64,000 nucleotides of DNA from positions 466,045 to 530,044 of the forward strand of contig NQMI01000019.1 in assembly GCA_002270565.1 (NCBI GenBank), read 5' to 3'. Each line of letters starts with the position of its first letter. Positions within the stretch are counted from its first letter, which is position 1. This document shows, one piece after another, positions 47,821 through 57,304 of this stretch. A program made the position numbers and the translations under genes. The stretch is from Stenocarpella maydis (taxonomy: Eukaryota; Ascomycota; Sordariomycetes; Diaporthales; Diaporthaceae). The notes under the pieces are model-generated. The model worked only from the letters and a program-made list of their open reading frames with translations, was not told the origin of the DNA and searched no databases.

Positions 47821-47981
47821 CTAGGCCTTGGTCTTATCAAACGCATGGTCTTTGGGCGTTTACAACTGTTTGAAGGGACCACCGCAGCTTCCCCCCCTTT
47901 TTTTTAAGAAAAAAAAAAAGAAAAAAAGGAGGGATGGGGGGATTGTGATCAGATTAAAAACGAAACCAGCTAGGCCTTGGT
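47821..47981 (+). mobile_element. SINE-like element copy D with 12-bp target duplication
   Basis: CTAGGCCTTGGT occurs at 47821-47832 and again at 47970-47981, flanking 137 bp (47833-47969). The element contains GGGACCACCGCAGCTT, a C run, a T/A tract and ends GATTAAAAACGAAACCAG. The same terminus, ACGAAACCAG directly before its own duplication, is found in copy E. Confidence 0.7.
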
Positions 47982-48595
47982 ATCTTTCATTTCATGTTGC
48001 TTAATTTATGGGGAATATGAACGAGTGAGCTGAGTAATACTGTCATAGCTTGTCCACGAATTCTAGGAAATAGCAAGTTGTCGGGCTGAGAGAAAAGACC
48101 TAGGTGTCTACGAGCTGTGGCACAGGCGAGGCATAAGCGTTTACATAGTGTCGTTAGTGAGGGCACCGTGACAAACACTCAAAGTCCTTTTCAAAGGCGG
48201 CTTTTAATTTCTCTAGTGCTATGACAGTAGAATGAGGGAGGCTACTTTTCATATACAACTGAATGCAGCAGCACTGCCTCGGAGCCCCTGACTTCTGACG
48301 CCTATTTTCTTCACTGTATCGCATGTTTTGAGTTGCCGAAGTGACCTGGGATCCTGAGAAGTTTTGGTTGCCCAAGTACCTAGTATATGATCAATCACAT
48401 TTAGTAGTATGGGAATCATAATATCGTATTGCTTGATAAACTCTTCTAAAAATTTCTCGAGAAACGCGATATCCCAGAGCCTCCGCCTCAAACGTCAGAT
48501 TTAACGCATCATTATTTCGAGCATGAATCATTTCTCCGTTCACGGACATCAATACAAGATCATCTTTGGCACCTGCGTGCGAAGCACCACCGGAC

Positions 48596-49926
48596 TCAAC
48601 TCAGGGGCCCCCCATCCGGCTTCTGCTCAACGGGCGTCGTGATGCTGGAATTGTTGCTCAGCCGCTCCCTCCCGTCGCCAGGCGGCCACAGCCGAAGCTC
48701 CGTGTCGCTCCTCAAGCCCGCCATCCCTGCCTCCGCCCTCCGCAGGCTGGCCTCCTCGCCGCCGCCGCCGCCGCCGGGTCTCGTCTCTGTGGCCGTCTGC
48801 GGCGGCCTGTCGAGCTTGGCTAGCTGCGTGCTCAGCCACGACTGCCTCGTCTGGAATGGCGGCGGCGCCTTGCGCGATGGTCGGGGCCCGGCGTCGTGGC
48901 GGGGGGTGCGGTGGTCATGGTAGTGCCCTGGATCTGCCCCGTTTGGTTTCGACGTGGCCTGCCTTGTTGACTGCGCAAACATGCTGTTGAATAGGGGCTT
49001 GAGCGTCATCACGGAGGCGCAGACGATGGCAGTATTAATCTCGATGAGGGACCAGTAGGTCGTGTCGGCGCCTGCGTAGCTAAAATCAGGGCCATCGGGG
49101 GTGGTGGCAAGAAGCACGATGCGTATTATCGACACTATGCAGATACTGTGAACAATTGTTAGTCATGGAAAAGAGGGGCCAGTGAGCGTGGGAGTGCGAT
49201 GACGCACAAGAATCCAAACGAGAACACTATAGAGAGCACTATCTTCTGGTCCTTAGGTGCTCGTATTGACCAGATAATGGGGAGTGGCAGCAGGAAGATG
49301 AGAAAATCCGTCGCTATCTGCACCGCCGTGAGAGCATAGAAGACTTCGTCCGAATGGCAATATGTGGCTCGTACACTCCGGTCCCAAAACGCGTTGAGAG
49401 GGATGCAGGCCGTGAAGTCGAGGATGAGATTTAAGCCACCGGAGAGTATTACAACTACCATGAAGCCCAAGAGCACCTTTCGGGTCCAGTCAAATGTCAA
49501 GGTCCGCAAGTATAGAAGCACGACACTGATTTTCGACAGGGTCAGGCTACAGGTATAGGCCAGGATCGTAAACCATGACGCCTGCGGCAGTATTATCAGT
49601 TTATGTGATACACTTTGCACGCAGCAGTGAGCAAAAAGGCTTACCTCAAGCATAATCGGAAAGTTCTCCTGTGGTATGGCAATATAATGTTTCCCTACCC
49701 CAAAGGCCGCCATGACAATGAACCCAATGCTCTGTGCGAGAGAGAAGACCAAGGCCGCCAGAATCACCCAGTCCTCCGGACCCAGAAGTTTCATTAAGGT
49801 TCCTCTGAGGTACATGCGGCTAGCTACGACCACGGCCGATATGAGCCATGTCAGAGCAGCGCATACTATGATGTTGCCTTGGCGCGACTCGCTGAGGTCG
49901 TATGCCTCAGGGTCCCCAGCGGACAT
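48596..49926 (-). CDS. PTH11-like integral membrane protein (fungal rhodopsin-like GPCR family)
   Basis: Three exons, 49926-49645, 49581-49208 and 49145-48596, with introns of 63 and 62 nt, giving 401 residues. Seven hydrophobic segments are visible: IIVCAALTWLISAVVVAS, WVILAALVFSLAQSIGFIVM, ASWFTILAYTCSLTLSKISV, VLLGFMVVVILSGGLNLIL, VQIATDFLIFLLPLPIIW, IVLSIVFSFGFFICIVSII and YWSLIEINTAIVCASVMTL. Hallmarks are LGPEDW, LSKISVVLLYLR, C-x-P-ACIPLNAFWD, and DFLIFLLPLPIIW. The C-terminal tail (about 110 residues) is basic and Pro/Gly-rich, probably cytosolic, with a six-Gly run. Proteins of this type include Magnaporthe PTH11 and are thought to sense host or surface cues, but most members are uncharacterised. 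This one lacks an obvious CFEM domain. Confidence 0.88.
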
Positions 49927-50980
49927 TGCCAGTGCGGCTCGGCCGGCAGAAACACGGACGGGATGCGTCCTGTCCCACGTAGAGGTTTCTCTTATCGGTG
50001 TGACGTCGGGGGGCCGCGAACCATGTCTCTCTTTTGGCAGCTCGAGTTATGAGAGGGATAGGAGCACTCGAGGTAGGGATCTGCCGCACAAGGGACATTG
50101 AAGAGAAAACAGGTGCCCCAGGTATCGATCCTACAGTTGACAGGTGCCGGACCCGGGAGAGTATTGGATGGAAGTGAGATGGTGCGAGTGAACAGACCAG
50201 AGAAAAGCAGAGGAGACAAGGCCATTATCTTGGGGCCGTGGTGCGACTCTTAATCAACTACGATGCAGGCAGGCTTCGCACACCGCTGCGCACAAGTGGG
50301 CGGCAAAGATCTACGTATTTGACTGCAAAACCGTCTACAGGTGGGGGTGGAGGGCGTGCTCCCACACCTTATGGGGGGCCGATATAGGTCTGTGCGGTGC
50401 AAGCCTCCGGCATTGACAGACGCAGCGGCATCCAAGGCGTGTGTCGATGGCCAAGCGCATGAGTGTGCAGAAAACATCAAAGCGTTGCTCAATGGGTCTC
50501 GATTTATTCGACCTCCACGGCACGAGTAGCCGAGATGACCCCTCTGTCTTTCTCCAGATAAATGGGCCCATAGCTCTCTCTCGACCCTGTCAGAGCTGTC
50601 ACTCCGAGGCGCTCACCTGCGACCCATCACGGGGTGCCCGCGATCTGCTCACATGTGACGGGATCGCGAGTGAATGTGGTGAGGTCTCACAACAGCGGGT
50701 CCCCCCTCCAGCTTTGGAGCATGTCGACGACCATCGACGCAGACGGAGAAACGTTTGCGTCAATCTTGCATTGGAGCCTTGGCAGTGGATTCGGCACCAT
50801 CCCAGCAAAGAGTGGATCACAAGAGGCCCGGGCGCTATTTTTACGATCTGGTACCTCGCAGGTGCCGAGTTCCTTTCAGCTAAATACCTAGGGCAAGTAT
50901 GGCCGGCTTGATCAATGTATTGGCCTTCTTCACATGGGCAAGCAGGCCATTCCTGGATCTAAATTTGTCTTACAGAGAAA
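49927..50980. other. Intergenic region, no gene recognised
   Basis: Promoter side of the PTH11-like gene. A 156-codon open frame at 50441-50911 has no domain and is probably chance. Transposon-derived sequence starts at about 50981. Confidence 0.4.
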
Positions 50981-51084
50981 GCTAGGCATTATAGCTGTAT
51001 GAAGGGTAAGCCGCAGTTTTTTCCCCAAAGGGAACATTGGATTGTGACCGGATTAGAAACGAAACCAGGCTAGGCATTATAGCT
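50981..51084 (+). mobile_element. SINE-like element copy E with 16-bp target duplication
   Basis: GCTAGGCATTATAGCT occurs at 50981-50996 and 51069-51084, flanking 72 bp (50997-51068). The insert carries GGGTAAGCCGCAG, GGATTGTGACCGGATTAG and ends ACGAAACCAG. It is shorter than copy D at the left side but has the same right terminus, the pattern expected of 5'-truncated retroposition. Confidence 0.72.
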
Positions 51085-51226
51085 TCGGTCGTTACCAAGT
51101 GTTTCCTTATCTTGCTATAGCAGGTGCTGGCTTGAAGGTTGAAACATGAGCGGAGCTTAACTACCTTTCTAGTGTATATAGCAAAGAAAAGGTTTAGAAC
51201 GTTATCATGTAGCTTGATAAAGAAGA

Positions 51227-51274
51227 GAACGGATATTCGCACTGAGGAAATCGGCTGGTATACCAATATATTAT
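51227..51274 (+). mobile_element. Left terminus of the older Mutator-like element (copy 2), split by copy 1
   Basis: GAACGGATATTCGCAC followed by TGAGGAAATCGGCTGG is a diverged version of the terminal repeat of copy 1. It ends in TATATTAT (51267-51274), the target duplication of copy 1. The rest of the element resumes at 54414. Confidence 0.6.
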
Positions 51275-54200
51275 GAATGCGGATATTCGCACATAAGAAA
51301 ACAGATGGCAAACATAACGCTAGTGACTAAGCACCCGGCCGGTTGCCGCCGGCAACGCTGCAGCCAATAGGGCAGCCGCGTTCCGCTGACGTAATGGCGC
51401 TAGTGCCAAGGGCCCTCGAATTTGACGACCTCGAGTGCTGATTTTGAGTGCCTCCTCAAGGGGCTATAGGGCCACATATGTTGTTAACCAACGCACCTTA
51501 CACCACCCAACCCCTATCACCCACCACCCACCCCCAACGCCCTTAATAAATAGACAAACTACCCAGACCAGTTAATTAAGCATCATTAATTACCCCTATC
51601 TGGTTATTAGATGTTTTTTTAGTATTATAGCAATAGCATATATGCCAGACTATAGCGGCCTTAAGCCGCAGTAGTAACGCGACTATTAACAATAGAATGC
51701 AAATATTACCGCTATAAACCACTATTAACTAGCCCTCACCAACCCACCCCCTTTCCTATAACTATTTTACGATAGCTATAATACTTTCAGTAATCTTTAT
51801 GCAGAACTGAATGCATTAGCAAAGTTATCCGGGTTCTCTATAATTGTGCAAAGCTTAGTACCAACTTATATAGTCTTAATATATAGCCGGGGCGGTACTA
51901 CCCGGCCCAGCACTATAAGAAAATATCAGTCCTCTACAATCAAATATAGCTATAAATGGAAGGCAACTATATATTATATAAGGAATATAGCTAGCAAATG
52001 GGTCCTTTAGGTTAAGGAGGGAAGGCATACTAATTACGGCCCATAGGATATCCCGGAGGCTTAATACGGATTCGTAAAGCTATTGCAAGAACACCATGAA
52101 TTCCTCACTCAAATAGCTTAAGACCCATTACAAGCAAAGCCCAGGCAACTCAAGGCTGCCCTTCATCACTAGTACCCAGACGTTAAGGTGGGAAATAACA
52201 CTATAAAGAACTAGCTCGCCAGCTTTTAACAACAGAAATAAGGCATATATATATTAACCCAAATAACACTATACTGGCTTAAAGAGAAAGAGACTTAGTA
52301 TAGATTTTATATTAATAAGGATAACGCAATCACAGGCATCTTATAGTATATAATGCAGTAGGTCTAATGGATTCAAGAGTAGTATTTCTCTGGCAATATC
52401 TCGCTTGATTGTATATACTTAATAAATCAGAAGAAGCTGCTATACTTCTAAGGCACTATTGTGACCCATATGAAGAAGATTTTGCCTCTCTTTTAGGGTA
52501 TTATGGATAATGAGAAGGAATTAGGCTTCTGGTGGCTGCTAGAGCAGATTCATAATCTCCTCCGGGAGTGTAAAAATAAGGACCCTTCGCTCTTTATTAT
52601 AAACTATAATACCGCCTTAATTAACGCTCTAACAAAAGAATTTCCTTAATTAAAATACCAGCTTTACATCTTCCATATCAATATAAATGTTATCCTTAAT
52701 ATCAAGAAGAAATAGCGGAAGCCAGGCCGGGAGGAATCGCCTATAGCTACTGAGGATGAAAACTCCATGGGAAGCCCGGATCCTAAGGATCCTGAGAGTA
52801 ACGATAAAGATTTCGGATTTCAGAATGTGCCGTAGAGAAACACTACTATAGCGCCTTCGAAAGTGCCTGCCCTTAGTGCTATCTCTAACACCCAAACAGC
52901 CCTCTTCAACCTCTTCAAGACTATAGAGTTTGCTACTAATCGCAAGACCTATGAGATAGCCTGGGAGCGTTTGCAAGAGAAGTTCTTAAGCCAGAGGGCA
53001 ATCCTTAACTATCTTAAGATATATTATGTTAATGAGAAGGAGGAGATTATTGCTAAATGGGCCGGCTATAAGATCTGCGAGAACCTCAACTTTAGCTTAT
53101 ATATAACATCCTCTACTAAGCGGATGCACTGGAAAATCAAGCTCTAGCTGGGCTATGGGATGGGGAATGTCTACTATCTGTTTGAGGCTGCATTTAAGGC
53201 TATTGTTGAGACTGCTTATAATATCCGGCTTGAGGAAGCCAAGCAGAAAACAGCAGCCCTAGAAAAGTTTAATGGAAAGCTGTGGGTTGGCAAACTATAC
53301 CTTTAAGTGGTGAGAGAGGCACTCGAGCTTCTTGTGAAGATGAGGAAGCAGGCGAAACATATGCTTTAAGGTGAAATACTATAAGGAGAGTGCTTGCGAT
53401 TAATATGCTATTACTCAATTTATATATAATTTGGCTTAATCTATACTAATAGAATTATTGATAAGGAGGAAGCAGGTATTCCTCTTAATAAAGAGGATGT
53501 CCACTTGGCATAATACCTTGATTACAACCTCTCAATCGAGAACTCCCTCCTCCTTATACTTTTACCCAAGAAGGTCCTTAACTTAAGAGGAAGGCCTTAG
53601 GACAACAATCCGTTTGCAGGGGATAAAGAGGGCATCTTTAGCAGCATTAAGAGGGCTGTAATAACCCATCAGACCTCCTCCAATACCACGAGCCTAGGCA
53701 GCAGGGCTGGTAACAAGATAGGGGCAACGATGGCTTCAGCATAACGCGTAAACTTAGCTTTTGAGTGGAATGATATAACCCTTAAGTCCCTAGATGATAA
53801 GGACTAAGCCGGCCGCCGCCCGAAGCAAAAACACCAAGGGATAGCCACAATATCCAGGGGCCCGGCTTCATCAGCGCCTCCCTGGATGCATACAGCCCCC
53901 AGCATGCCGCCGGCAAAGAGGCGGCGTACAGCGGCTACGGCTACAATCAACAGGCTTCCAGCAATAGATTTGACCGCTTCAGACGTTAATAACGAGAGTG
54001 ATAATAGCTTTATTAATTTGGGCAATAAGGAGGGTAATGGGAAGAAAATACAGTCCCAGATAATAGTATCTATTAACTAAGCAATTCGCACTACTTATCG
54101 CGATGAATTATCGCGCTAATTTGGCGCGCAATTGGGCGTGCAATAGAGTGCTTATTTGCATGCAATTAGGCTTGCAAAGATATATGTAATTATGCAAAAC

Positions 54201-54405
54201 ACCATGAATTTGCGCCAACGAGGTTGGCGATAATATAACGCTAGGCACGCTAATGATGCCAGCAATGCCCCTTGTAGATGGGTATAACGGAAATAAGGGT
54301 CTTAGCTGCTTAATAAGTAGCTGATCCCTGCTTCCCATTGTATCTGTGTACCATCCGTTTTTTTATATGCGGTAGCCGGTTTCTTATGTGCGAATATCCG
54401 CATTC
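51275..54405 (+). mobile_element. Mutator-like DNA transposon, copy 1 (3131 bp, decayed)
   Basis: Terminal inverted repeats are perfect over 26 bp (51275-51300 and the complement at 54380-54405), beginning GAATGCGGATATTCGCAC. An 8-bp target duplication TATATTAT lies at 51267-51274 and 54406-54413, in the size range known for Mutator-like elements. The interior is AT-rich and carries a relic transposase read on the plus strand with many TAG/TAA stops, many at positions where CAG would be expected (C to T at CpA). Recognisable pieces are TIVTHMKKILPLF and MDNEKELGFWWLLEQIHNLL (about 52450-52560) and the frame at 52863-53147. Confidence 0.75.
52863..53147 (+). pseudogene. Mutator-like transposase fragment
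   Basis: Longest open remnant (94 codons) of the copy 1 transposase. It shows the C-terminal pattern of fungal MULE transposases: TYEIAWERLQEKF, YLKIYYVNEKEEIIAKWAGY, then NLNFSLYITSSTKRMHWKIK, equivalent to the NFG-TTSRVE-H-LK block. A TAG at 53145-53147 interrupts the frame. Protein similarity continues beyond the stop for at least 30 codons (LGYGMGNVYYLFEAAF), so this is a broken gene. Confidence 0.6.
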
Positions 54406-54413
54406 TATATTAT

Positions 54414-55860
54414 TTACTTAATTGCTGCAGCCAATTAGAGCGCCCCATTCAACCACACTCAACCATATACACCACCCCAACTAGGTGCTTTTAGTGCCCT
54501 CACCTGCAGACCTACCAAACCCCCTTCACCCACCAAACAACACTCCCTCGCCAACCACCCACAACTAGCGATATAAACTAAATTCCTCTTATAATTAATT
54601 ATTCTGCTATCAGAAATATATCTTCATCAGTTAGAATTAAATTTTCTAGTATTATAGCAATGTTACTTATCCCTAATTATACCCACCTTAAGGCGTAGTA
54701 GCAGGCGGATTATTATACCTAGAATACTAATATTACTGCTATAAATGGTTGCTAATTAGCACTTTCTAATCCTCCTGCCTTCCTAAAACTTTTCTATAAT
54801 AGATATAATACCTTTGCAGACCTTAAGGCAGAATTAAATATCGCTATAAAATCTACTGGATTCCTAACTGTAATCTGAAGGTTAGGGCTAACTTGGGCAG
54901 TGTTAACATGCAGCCGTGGTAATCAGCAACCCTTAACCGCTACATTAAATAACGCTACAATAATTAAAGCAGGTTGCAAGTAACGAGCGCTCGCCTATAT
55001 AACTAAATCAACAGAAGGCAAGTGGCAGCTTGTTTTATAGGAAGAGAAGTATACCTACTACAGTCCCTAGGAAGTTAAGGGCGCCTAGTATAGCTGGGCT
55101 AAGCTAACAGACCCCCAATGAGAATTCCTCTCCCATACAGCCCGAGATCCCTCTATAGCTAAGCCAAAGAAGCTAGAATAAGTACTCCAATAATAGTACC
55201 TAAACATATAATTAGGGCCTAATATAATAAAGAACTAGCTTGCAGACTGATGGAAGGAGAAGGTTAGAATCTATATTTCAACCTAAGCAACATTAGATCT
55301 GCTTAAGAAGAAGAATTACTGGTACCGCTAGGCAACTAACGCTAATAGCAACGTTATAAGCATCTTCTAGTGCATAAAAGAGCAGTTAGCGTAAATATAA
55401 GAGAATTGCTTCACACAGTGCCTATCTATAGACTATATATACGCAACAAATAATAAGAAGATACTATACTTCTAAGGCACTTGCATAACCCATATAAGGA
55501 AGAACTTACCCCTATTCCAAGGCATTATTAATAGTAAGAAGGAACCTAACTTTTAGTAGCTTCTTAAGCAAGTTTATAACCTCCTTTATTATTACCAAGC
55601 TAATAACCCAATAATCTATATAACTAACTATAATACTACTCTAATCAATGCCCTTACATATGAATTCCCCTAGGTATACTACTAACTATATATCTTCCAT
55701 ATTAATGCTAATATTACCCTAAATATTAAGAAGAAGTGGAAGAAGCCGCTAGCAGTAGCGGGAGAAGAGGAGGATAAGGAAGAGGAGAAAGCCAATAAGG
55801 ATTCAGAAGCAGAAGACCTGGCAACAGCTGCACTCAATGCACCTCTGATGAATTTGTGCT
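54414..55860 (+). mobile_element. Older Mutator-like element, copy 2 body (3' truncated)
   Basis: Colinear and diverged from copy 1. Matching segments include GCTGCAGCCAAT (54424-54435; compare 51357-51368), AGTATTATAGCAATG-type sequence (about 54649), the CTATACTTCTAAGGCACT segment (about 55468; compare 52449) and the following transposase relic, with many stops. Similarity is lost at about 55800-55860 and no right terminal repeat was found. Together with 51227-51274 it forms one element interrupted by copy 1. Confidence 0.6.
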
Positions 55861-56394
55861 ATAGAATAGCATTCAGTTCAGCGTGTGTTTCGGCAGGGTC
55901 GCAGTATGGTGCTCTGAGGCAAATTGGGATGATTGATAATGGTCTGGACAACTTTGTATTGAATTAAGTTGGGCTTCTGTAAGCCCTCCTTATATACCCT
56001 CCGACGTCATCTCACCCCTGGGCACGCTGCGGTCGGCTCTGGTGCAAATTTGCAAATGCCGGAAAATTCGCCCTTCCAACACACCATCTTTGGTTCCAAG
56101 CAACTAGCCAACCATAGCCCTAGCAATGCCCAAATTAAGTACATACAAACTTCAGAAATCAGGCTATCCAATGCACTAAGTCATATACTTTTTGGGTAAG
56201 AAATAAGGGTAATGCAGAGGTCTGAATTAAGGTGCAAATGCAGGCCAAAATAATCGACTCACGGCCACTAAACTCATCTTGCGTCACGCACGCACTGGGC
56301 GTACTTAGCGAAAATCGCCTGACTCGCAAGTCTAGGGTAACTCCTTGTACGAAGTCTAGGGTAACTCCTTGCTGAGCGGTTCCGTTTAACATTA
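55861..56394. other. Unclassified stretch within the transposon island
   Basis: Less AT-rich than its surroundings, with no supported coding frame. It contains a 24-bp tandem repeat (56328-56371). Its origin is unclear. Confidence 0.35.
56328..56371. repeat. Direct repeat AAGTCTAGGGTAACTCCTTG
   Basis: The 20-bp sequence occurs at 56328-56347 and 56352-56371, with a 4-bp spacer (24-bp period). Confidence 0.85.
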
Positions 56395-56956
56395 TATAAT
56401 ATGATTATTACTAATGCTATTATTTAATTAATAATAAAATACTATATCATAAGAGTAATAAGGATAATTTTAATAGTCATAGCTTTAATAATGAATTAAA
56501 TAATAATAAATAGAATAGTATTATGATAATTTAATAATAGGGTATAGATTTTCCATTAGAATGGAATAGCTAATTAGGATGCCCTTATAGGGTACTAGTT
56601 AAGTTAATTATTATATAATATAGAAACTATTATAACTTAGGGTTTTAAGGCTCCTAGTATAGTAGTAACTCACAAGGGTTATCCCTATAAGGGCTTAGGA
56701 AGCATTATTTAGATTAATTATTATAATGGTGGCGAGTTTAATCCTAATTAGTAGTGTAACAAGCCTCTATTTTTAGGGGGGGGTATTGTTAGGGCCGTGG
56801 GCTAATAAGCTTGCTAGACCAACTAGTTGGTCCCTATAGCTACTTATCTTATTAGCCCAGTAGCCTCTATTTTAGCCATAATATAGGGTTGCAGCTTCGC
56901 TGCTCCCTCCTTACTACTACCTAGGCAACCATAGCTTTGAATTAACCATTCTTTAC
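56395..56956 (+). mobile_element. LTR-retroelement 3' end: polypurine tract and putative LTR
   Basis: An AT-rich, stop-filled internal remnant (56395-56775) ends in the polypurine run AGGGGGGGG (about 56775-56783). TGTTAGGGCCGTGGGC then starts at 56787. A candidate LTR of about 170 bp could end with TTTACA at 56956 (TG...CA). The order polypurine tract then TGTTA is that of a Ty3/gypsy 3' end. The LTR end is a guess because no second LTR is available for comparison. Confidence 0.5.
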
Positions 56957-57304
56957 AGACAATTTCAGCCCCTCTTTGCCATAGATCGTAAGGACCGTCA
57001 CAGACCCGACTGGATTGGATGATATGCGTGGTGCGCTGTGATGCCAGATATGTGCCGCCTTGCGTCTCAGCTGGCTGGCTGAGCTGGCCGTGCTGGCCAA
57101 GTGCGGGGACAGTAATCAGGGACCATGCTTGTTTTGCATTTGCCCCGGGATGAAGCTAGAGTGGGAGTCATGTGCCCTGTCAGCGAGGCGTTCCATCCCG
57201 CTAGATCGACGTGCATGGACTACGTCGCTGCGCCCTGGCTTTGCGACCTTGCGGCCTCCTCAACAGCTTGACAACACACATGCGCACAGCCTTATGGCTC
57301 ATCG
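56957..57304. promoter_or_regulatory. Upstream region of the AlcR-like factor gene
   Basis: About 350 bp between the LTR-like sequence and the transcription factor start. It is not AT-rich and shows no mutation signature. No TATA box is obvious. Confidence 0.35.

Larger units (their letters stand above)
46994..48595. other. Intergenic region with two dispersed repeat copies
   Basis: Region between the P450 5' end and the PTH11-like gene 3' end. Apart from repeat copies C and D, it contains no supported coding frame. Confidence 0.45.

Noticed and set aside
40000..50000. Secondary-metabolite cluster around the P450
   Set aside because: No polyketide, peptide or terpene synthase, transferase or transporter is adjacent; one P450 is not a cluster.
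50441..50911. 156-codon open frame with paired cysteines (CQSC), zinc-finger-like
   Set aside because: Spacing does not fit a Zn2Cys6 cluster, and the rest looks like random translation of intergenic DNA.
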